Origin: an uncultured Sphingomonas sp.
GTDB taxonomy: Bacteria; Pseudomonadota; Alphaproteobacteria; Sphingomonadales; Sphingomonadaceae
Direction of reading: 5' to 3'
DNA: 64,000 bases
Assembly (NCBI RefSeq): GCF_936927845.1
Contig: NZ_CAKZHV010000058.1
Coordinates: forward strand, 62,001 to 126,000
Shown here: piece after piece, positions 58,997-64,000 of the stretch
Position numbering within the stretch: position 1 is the stretch's first letter
Layout: every line of letters begins with the position of its first letter
Notes under the pieces: model-generated
The model's input: only the letters and a program-made list of their open reading frames with translations
Told to the model about the DNA's origin: nothing
Databases searched by the model: none
Position numbers and translations under genes: made by a program

Positions 58997-59908
58997 CTAG
59001 ATGTCTTCCCCGCTCAGCCGCTGGCACACCATGTCTAGCTGCTCGAGCGAACTGTAGTCGAGCGCGATCGTCCCGCTACCCGCGGGTGAAAAGGTGATCC
59101 GCACCTTCAACCCGAGCAGATCGGCGAGCTGGGTCTCGAGTGCTGCAATGTCGGCGCCATTGGTGTTATCACCTGGCGCGTCGGGCGCCGCTGCCTTGGC
59201 TGTGCGTGGGCGTTTCTTGCCGGCGCTGGCGAGCTTCTCGGTCTGACGAACCGACAGGCCCTTGGTAACCACCTGGCTGGCGAGTGCTGCCGGGTCGGGT
59301 GCGGTGATGATCGCGCGTGCGTGACCCATCGACAGCGAGCCATCGACCACCTGCGACTGGATCGTCGCCGGCAGGTCGAGCAGCCGCAGCAGGTTGGCGA
59401 CGTGGCTGCGAGATTTATGGACGACCTTGGCGAGCGCTTCCTGCGTGTGACCGAATTCGCCCAGCAGCCGCTTGTAGGCTTCCGCCTCTTCGATCGCGTT
59501 GAGTTCCTGGCGCTGGATGTTCTCCACCAGCGCGATCTGGAGCGTGTCGCTGTCAGTATAATCGCGCACGACGACGGGCACTTCGTGCAGCCGCGCCCGT
59601 TGCGCCGCGCGCCAGCGACGCTCGCCGGCGACAATCTGATAGCCGTGGCCGTGCGGGCGCACGACGATCGGCTGGATGATGCCGCGCTCGGCAATCGAAG
59701 CGGCGAGTTCCTCCAGCTTCGTCTCGTCGAAATGGCGTCGTGGCTGCTCGGGATGCGGCGAGATCGCGCCGACCGGAATCATCCGAACGGAGGCACGCGC
59801 CTCGCCGCCCGCGCTCGCTTCCCGCTCGTCACGCGCGACATCGCCCAAGAGCGCGCCGAGGCCGCGCCCCAGACCGGATCGATTACGCCGCGTCGCTGCC
59901 TCGCTCAT
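58997..59908 (-). CDS. parB: chromosome partitioning protein ParB
   Basis: 303 residues from the ATG at 59908, sharing ATGA with parA. N-terminal ParA-contact motif RSGLGRGLGALLG, the CTPase/ParB box IVAGERRWRAAQRARL (GERRWR, residues 95-100) with PRRHFDETKLEELAASI, a helix-turn-helix GHTQEALAKVVHKSRSHVANLLRLLDLP for parS binding, and a C-terminal dimerisation segment. It loads at parS and spreads as a CTP-dependent clamp. Two parS sites lie 1-3 kb upstream. Confidence 0.95.
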   Translation of the reverse strand: MSEAATRRNRSGLGRGLGALLGDVARDEREASAGGEARASVRMIPVGAISPHPEQPRRHFDETKLEELAASIAERGIIQPIVVRPHGHGYQIVAGERRWRAAQRARLHEVPVVVRDYTDSDTLQIALVENIQRQELNAIEEAEAYKRLLGEFGHTQEALAKVVHKSRSHVANLLRLLDLPATIQSQVVDGSLSMGHARAIITAPDPAALASQVVTKGLSVRQTEKLASAGKKRPRTAKAAAPDAPGDNTNGADIAALETQLADLLGLKVRITFSPAGSGTIALDYSSLEQLDMVCQRLSGEDI

Positions 59909-60690
59909 GCCGCAGCCTCCGCCTCGACCTTGGGCAGCCGCACGATCAACTCGCGCGCGAGTGCCATATAGGCCTCCGACCCGCTGCAGCGGTGATCGTA
60001 GATCAGCGCGGGCAGGCCGTGGCTCGGCGCCTCCGACAGGCGCACGTTGCGGGGGATTACTGTCTCGAACACAACCTTGCCGAGCACCGCACGCACGTCG
60101 CTCGACACCTGCTCGGTCAGGCGATTGCGGCGATCGTACATGGTGAGCGCGACACCCAGGATCGACAGCGCCGGATTGAAGCGCGAACGGATACGCTCCA
60201 CCGTGCTGAGCAACTGACTCAACCCCTCCAGCGCGAAGAATTCGCATTGCAGCGGCACCAGCAATGCATCGGCCGCAACCATCGCATTGATCGTCAGCAA
60301 CCCGAGTGAAGGGGGACAATCGATCAGCACGATGTCCCAATCGCCACGGCTCTGCTCCAACGCCATGTGGAGCCGGTGCGTTCGCTGATCGAGCTCGACA
60401 AGCTCGATTTCTGCGCCAGACAGGTCGACGGTCGCGGGGATGATGTCGAGTTTGGGCACTGCGGTATGGACGACGCCGGCGTCGAGCCCTCCCGCGTCGA
60501 TCAGCACGTCGTAACTCGACCGGGTTCGCATCGCGTGGCCGATGCCCAGGCCGGTTGACGCATTCCCCTGCGGGTCGACGTCGATCAGCAGGACGCGGTG
60601 ACCCGATGCGGCGAGCGCAGTGCCGAGATTGATCGCGCTGGTGGTCTTGCCGACACCGCCCTTCTGATTGGCTATCGCGATGCAGAACAT
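59905..60690 (-). CDS. parA: chromosome partitioning ATPase ParA
   Basis: 261 residues: deviant Walker A ANQKGGVGKTTSAINLGTALA (both lysines), Walker B-type LIDVDPQGNASTGLG and VLIDCPPSLGLLTINAM, and PLQCEFFALEGLSQLLSTVERIR. ParA forms the nucleoid gradient that pulls ParB-parS apart. The start lies 19 bp inside the rsmG end, an order (mnmG-rsmG-parA-parB) typical of alphaproteobacterial origins. Confidence 0.96.
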   Translation of the reverse strand: MFCIAIANQKGGVGKTTSAINLGTALAASGHRVLLIDVDPQGNASTGLGIGHAMRTRSSYDVLIDAGGLDAGVVHTAVPKLDIIPATVDLSGAEIELVELDQRTHRLHMALEQSRGDWDIVLIDCPPSLGLLTINAMVAADALLVPLQCEFFALEGLSQLLSTVERIRSRFNPALSILGVALTMYDRRNRLTEQVSSDVRAVLGKVVFETVIPRNVRLSEAPSHGLPALIYDHRCSGSEAYMALARELIVRLPKVEAEAAA

Positions 60691-61298
60691 CGGGCGCGTA
60701 CTCCTGTCGCGATCAGAATTGTGGATGCGGGATCAGTGATGCTCTGTTCCACGTGAAACGTTCCGTGCCATCCCGAACGTGCTTTGACAATCTCATCCTG
60801 CCCCGTTCGGCCGCGCGGCAGCAGGTAAGTGGTTAATGGAACACGGAAAGCAGCGGTCATGTCGAACAAGGCATCAACCGTCGCAACCGCCCGGGCGGAG
60901 ATGACATCGTACGTCGCGACTGGCGCGGTTTCGGCGCGCGTTTGGTGCACCGTCGCCGTGATGCCCAGCGTTTCAACGGTGTCACGCAGGAAGGCCGCGC
61001 GCTTGGCGCGGGGCTCGACCATCGTCACATGACCGTCGAACAGGATTGCGGCCACCACGCCGGGAAAGCCCGCTCCGGTGCCGACGTCGAGCCACGTGCG
61101 CGCCGCGGCAGGGGCGACGCACAGCAATTGCGCCGAGTCCACGATGTGGCGAGACCAGATCAGCGGGATCGTCGAGGGCGAGATCAGGTTCTGCCGCTCG
61201 GTTTCGTCGCGTACGATCGCCACGAACCGCGCGAGACAGGCGATCGCCCCCGCTGAGAACCGCTCGGCCAACCAGCCGCGTGCTTGATCCTCGGTCAT
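60672..61298 (-). CDS. rsmG: 16S rRNA (guanine527-N7)-methyltransferase
   Basis: 208 residues from the ATG at 61298, sharing ATGA with the mnmG stop. GidB fold: FVAIVRDETERQNLISPSTIPLIWSRHIVDSAQLL, the SAM motif WLDVGTGAGFPGVVAAIL, MVEPRAKRAAFL, and ISARAVATVDALFDM. It methylates G527 of 16S rRNA. Its residues TFHVEQ near the C-terminus are encoded over a parS site. Confidence 0.95.
   Translation of the reverse strand: MTEDQARGWLAERFSAGAIACLARFVAIVRDETERQNLISPSTIPLIWSRHIVDSAQLLCVAPAAARTWLDVGTGAGFPGVVAAILFDGHVTMVEPRAKRAAFLRDTVETLGITATVHQTRAETAPVATYDVISARAVATVDALFDMTAAFRVPLTTYLLPRGRTGQDEIVKARSGWHGTFHVEQSITDPASTILIATGVRARCSASR
60745..60760. promoter_or_regulatory. parS site 1 (inside rsmG)
   Basis: TGTTCCACGTGAAACG, 15 of 16 bases of the ParB-binding consensus TGTTCCACGTGAAACA. 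It lies in the rsmG coding sequence (Phe-His-Val codons), 55 bp upstream of the parA start. Confidence 0.88.
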
Positions 61299-63028
61299 GA
61301 TGCGTGCTTCTGAAGCTTGCGCGCATGCAGCCATAAGGTGGACAGCGCCGCAGGGGTCACGCCGCGCACCCGCGAGGCTTCCGCGAGCGTCCTCGGTGCC
61401 GCGAGCGTCAGCCGTTCGATCATCTCGTTTGAGAGGCCCGGGATGTCGCGCAACGTGCCGAGCGGGGGCAGGGCGACGCCCTCATCCTTGCGCATGCGTG
61501 CAATCTCCTCTGCCTGGCGAACGAGATAGGGAGCGTAACGCCGATCTTCCTCCACTTCACGGATTAAGTCCGCCGGCGCGTTCTGAGCTTCCCCGGCGCG
61601 GACGCGCGCGCGCAATGCATCACGTTGTTCGATATGGGCGCGGCGCTCAGGTGTGACACAATCGAGCGCCAGGGCCAGCGGCGAGAGCCGCGTCTCAGCA
61701 TTGTCGGCGCGCAGCGAGAGCCGGAACTCGGCGCGCGCGGTCAGCATCCGGTATGGTTCGCTGACACCCTGCAACACGAGGTCGTCTATCATCACCCCGA
61801 TGTAGCTGGTGGCGCGATCGAGCTTGGCGACGGGAAGGTCCAGCGCGTGCGCCGCGGCGTTGAGGCCGGCGACTAGCCCCTGCGCGGCGGCTTCCTCATA
61901 ACCCGTTGTCCCGTTGATTTGCCCGGCACAGAACAGGCCGGACATGGCGCTCAGTTGAAGATGATGATCGAGCGCGCGCGGATCGACGTAATCGTATTCG
62001 ACCGCGTAACCCGGAGTCGTGATCCGCGCGCGTTCGAGCCCCGGAATTGAGCGGACAAGTGCTTCCTGAACGTCGCTCGCGAGCGAGGTTGAAATGCCGT
62101 TTGGGTAGACCGTCGCATCATCGAGCGCTTCGGGCTCAAGGAAAATCTGATGCCCGTCACGATCCCCGAAGCGATACACCTTGTCCTCGATCGACGGGCA
62201 GTACCGTGGCCCCTGACCCTCGATCGCGCCGCCGAACAGCGGTGAGTCGTCGAGACCTGCGCGGATGATGTCGTGCGTCTCCGCCGTCGTACGGGTGATG
62301 GCACACGCGACCTGCGGGAGCAGGCGGTTGGCGCTCATCGGCGACATCGTCCAGCTGTCAGCATCCGAAGGTTGCGGCTCCAACTGTGCCCAATCGATGG
62401 TGCGACCATCCAGACGCGGTGGAGTGCCGGTCTTCAGCCGTGCGATCGGCAGACCGGCCGCGCGCAATTGCTCGCCCAAGCGGTTGGCCGGTGCTTCGTC
62501 AACGCGGCCACCCTGCAGCCGTTCGGCGCCACGAAACAGCCGTCCGCCAAGGAATGTGCCCGTTGCCAGTACCACCGCCGTCGCGTGGATGGTCTGTTCC
62601 GCTGCGGTGACAAGCCCGGTGAGACGATCACCCTCGAGCAGCAATGCCGACGCTTCGCCGGCGAGCACATCGAGGTTCGGCTGGCGGGCGAGCAGGTGCT
62701 GGACCGCCGCGAGGTAACGCCCGCGGTCGGCCTGAATGCGCGGGCCCTGAACAGCCAGCCCCTTGCTCCGGTTCAGCATGCGATGGTGGATCGCGGCGGC
62801 GTCACTCGCTCGCGCCATCAACCCATCAAATGCGTCGACCTCACGGACGAGATGGCCCTTGCCCAGGCCGCCGATCGACGGATTACATGACATCGCGCCA
62901 ACCCGATCCGGTCGCTGCGTCAGCAGCGCGACGCGCGCGCCGCGCCGCGCCGCAGCGGCAGCAGCCTCAGTGCCAGCGTGGCCACCGCCGACCACCACCA
63001 CATCATAGTCGTGTTTCACGTGGAACAT
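61295..63028 (-). CDS. mnmG: tRNA uridine-5-carboxymethylaminomethyl modification enzyme MnmG
   Basis: 577 residues. FAD motif YDVVVVGGGHAGTEAAAAAAR, MSCNPSIGGLGKGHLVREVDA, PRYCPSIEDKVYRF with the catalytic-type Cys, FLEPEALDDATVYPNGISTS, and GLFCAGQINGTTGYEEAAAQGLVAGLNAA, plus the C-terminal helical domain. With MnmE it builds the cmnm5 group at U34 of certain tRNAs. It is somewhat shorter than E. coli MnmG (629), mainly in the C-terminal part. The first codons (MFHVKH) coincide with a parS site. Confidence 0.96.
   Translation of the reverse strand: MFHVKHDYDVVVVGGGHAGTEAAAAAARRGARVALLTQRPDRVGAMSCNPSIGGLGKGHLVREVDAFDGLMARASDAAAIHHRMLNRSKGLAVQGPRIQADRGRYLAAVQHLLARQPNLDVLAGEASALLLEGDRLTGLVTAAEQTIHATAVVLATGTFLGGRLFRGAERLQGGRVDEAPANRLGEQLRAAGLPIARLKTGTPPRLDGRTIDWAQLEPQPSDADSWTMSPMSANRLLPQVACAITRTTAETHDIIRAGLDDSPLFGGAIEGQGPRYCPSIEDKVYRFGDRDGHQIFLEPEALDDATVYPNGISTSLASDVQEALVRSIPGLERARITTPGYAVEYDYVDPRALDHHLQLSAMSGLFCAGQINGTTGYEEAAAQGLVAGLNAAAHALDLPVAKLDRATSYIGVMIDDLVLQGVSEPYRMLTARAEFRLSLRADNAETRLSPLALALDCVTPERRAHIEQRDALRARVRAGEAQNAPADLIREVEEDRRYAPYLVRQAEEIARMRKDEGVALPPLGTLRDIPGLSNEMIERLTLAAPRTLAEASRVRGVTPAALSTLWLHARKLQKHAS
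63012..63027. promoter_or_regulatory. parS site 2 (start of mnmG)
   Basis: TGTTTCACGTGGAACA on the plus strand is the exact complement of the parS consensus TGTTCCACGTGAAACA. It is translated as residues 2-5 of MnmG (with flanking bases), so the site and the protein start share the same bases. Confidence 0.9.
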
Positions 63029-64000
63029 TCACTTCCCAACGCAGAAGCGCGCGAACAATGCATCGAGCATCGCCTCGGTGGCGTCGATGCCCAGCAAAGC
63101 AGCCAGGTGGGTGCGCGCGGTGCGTAGTTGCTCTGCCATCAACAACAGGTCTGTTTCAACCGCTGCGTGTTCCAGAAGCTGGTGGGCGGCAACGACGCGC
63201 TCGCGCTGCTCTTGATGCAGCAGCGCCGTCGTGGTCGGCGGCATGATCTGCTCGGCGCGGCTCTGGATTTGTGACCAAAGCGCCTGGATCGTATCGGGAT
63301 TCCTGATCGAGGTGCCGATCGCACCAGCTGGTCTGGAGGCACGCCCAGGCGCGTCGGTGCGGGCGTGCACCACCATCGCGCCCGGGGGGGGCGCGTCGGG
63401 CGCGCCGAGCCACAGCACGAGATCGGCGTCACCGACCGCCTGTCCAGCGCGCACGATCCCGATCCGCTCGATCTCGTCGTCGGTCCGGTCGCGCAGCCCG
63501 GCGGTGTCGACCAAGACGAATGCGATGCCTCCACGCTGCACCACCGCTTCCAATGTATCGCGCGTCGTGCCCGCCTGCGCGGTCACGATCGCCGCCTCGC
63601 GCGCGAGCAGCGCATTGAACAGCGACGACTTGCCCGCGTTCGGCGGCCCGGCAAGCACCACGCGCACCCCGTCGCGAAGCCGCTCAACCGTCGGACGATC
63701 GAGCACGGCCCCGATCTCAGCTGCGAGCCGACCGATGTCGATCGCGAGCGAACGCTGGTCTGCGGACGCGACATCGTCCTCGTCGCTATAGTCGAGCGAT
63801 GCCTCAACCTCGGCCGACACCTCGGCGATCCGGCGTAGCCAACCGGCAACCGAGCGGCTGATCTCGCCTTCCGAGGCAGCGAAGGCAGCGCGTCGTTCCG
63901 TTTCGGTTTCGGCGGCGAGCAGATCTGCCAGCCCCTGCGCTTGGGCGAGATCAAGGCGCCCGTTCTCCAGCCCGCGGCGGGTGAACTCACCCGCGACGGC
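63029..64000 (-). CDS. mnmE: tRNA modification GTPase MnmE (partial, N-terminus beyond the window)
   Basis: 324 residues are visible and the frame stays open to the window edge. At the edge GEFTRRGLENGRLDLAQAQGLADLL belongs to the TrmE N-terminal/helical region; then the G domain with G1 VVLAGPPNAGKSSLFNALL, TAQAGTTRDTLE (G2), DTAGLRDR (G3), and the C-terminal FCVGK, the CxGK active-site motif. An internal start at 63820 is not the true one. It ends one base before mnmG, an operon with its partner subunit. Confidence 0.95.
   Translation of the reverse strand, partial: AVAGEFTRRGLENGRLDLAQAQGLADLLAAETETERRAAFAASEGEISRSVAGWLRRIAEVSAEVEASLDYSDEDDVASADQRSLAIDIGRLAAEIGAVLDRPTVERLRDGVRVVLAGPPNAGKSSLFNALLAREAAIVTAQAGTTRDTLEAVVQRGGIAFVLVDTAGLRDRTDDEIERIGIVRAGQAVGDADLVLWLGAPDAPPPGAMVVHARTDAPGRASRPAGAIGTSIRNPDTIQALWSQIQSRAEQIMPPTTTALLHQEQRERVVAAHQLLEHAAVETDLLLMAEQLRTARTHLAALLGIDATEAMLDALFARFCVGK

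Overview
The window is about two-thirds G+C by eye and packed with short-spaced or overlapping genes, many with GTG starts in GTGA/ATGA stop-start overlaps. The gene set points to an alphaproteobacterium of the Sphingomonadaceae (Sphingomonas-like): COQ9, DUF1491, DUF3576, MmcB with a GTTC-N7-GTTC LexA site, an HWE-family histidine kinase, a RibB with a decayed GTP cyclohydrolase domain plus separate RibA, and a hemE/DUF299 origin neighbourhood as in Caulobacter and Rickettsia. It is core chromosome. I see no insertion sequences, prophage or CRISPR.

Layout. 1-8 kb: a partial gene end, lipoproteins, a polysaccharide deacetylase, hisN, a secreted peroxiredoxin, a diguanylate cyclase, two tiny membrane peptides, DUF1810, an S41 peptidase and a zinc-ribbon membrane protein. 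8-13.5 kb: gltX and the riboflavin operon ribD-ribE-ribB(X)-ribH. 13.5-25 kb: Old Yellow Enzyme, EamA exporter, COQ9, Fur-box/feoAB, ssb, a GAF-PAS-HWE kinase converging on a response regulator that trails metX-metW, then hisC-tyrA. 25-29 kb: an overlapping ftsE-ftsX-ydcF-plsC operon and a DUF3426 protein. 29-32 kb: tRNA-Leu(GAG) and a three-gene type III polyketide synthase / methyltransferase / flavoprotein operon. 32-43 kb: PBP1A and housekeeping genes, mainly on the minus strand (SCO, mmcB, SleB hydrolase, ptsN, hpf, dnaQ, coaE, aroE, maf, the DUF299 regulator).

A 305-bp gap at 43986-44290 carries one perfect and three near-perfect DnaA boxes, six GANTC (CcrM) sites and an AT-rich patch directly before hemE. 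The genes left of it run leftward and those right of it run rightward. I read it as the chromosomal replication origin. 44.3-53 kb holds hemE-hemJ, rho, a TerC protein, lolA, xth-ribA and small enzymes. 53-64 kb holds leuS-lptE-holA and, convergent to it, mnmE-mnmG-rsmG-parA-parB with two parS sites inside the mnmG and rsmG coding sequences. Origin, segregation loci and replication genes (dnaQ, holA, ssb) thus share one neighbourhood.

The points most worth follow-up are the origin/parS landscape, the type III PKS operon of unknown product, the split of riboflavin functions between a zinc-less RibB fusion and a distant RibA with its own N-terminal extension, and a small palindromic repeat family with two recognisable copies.
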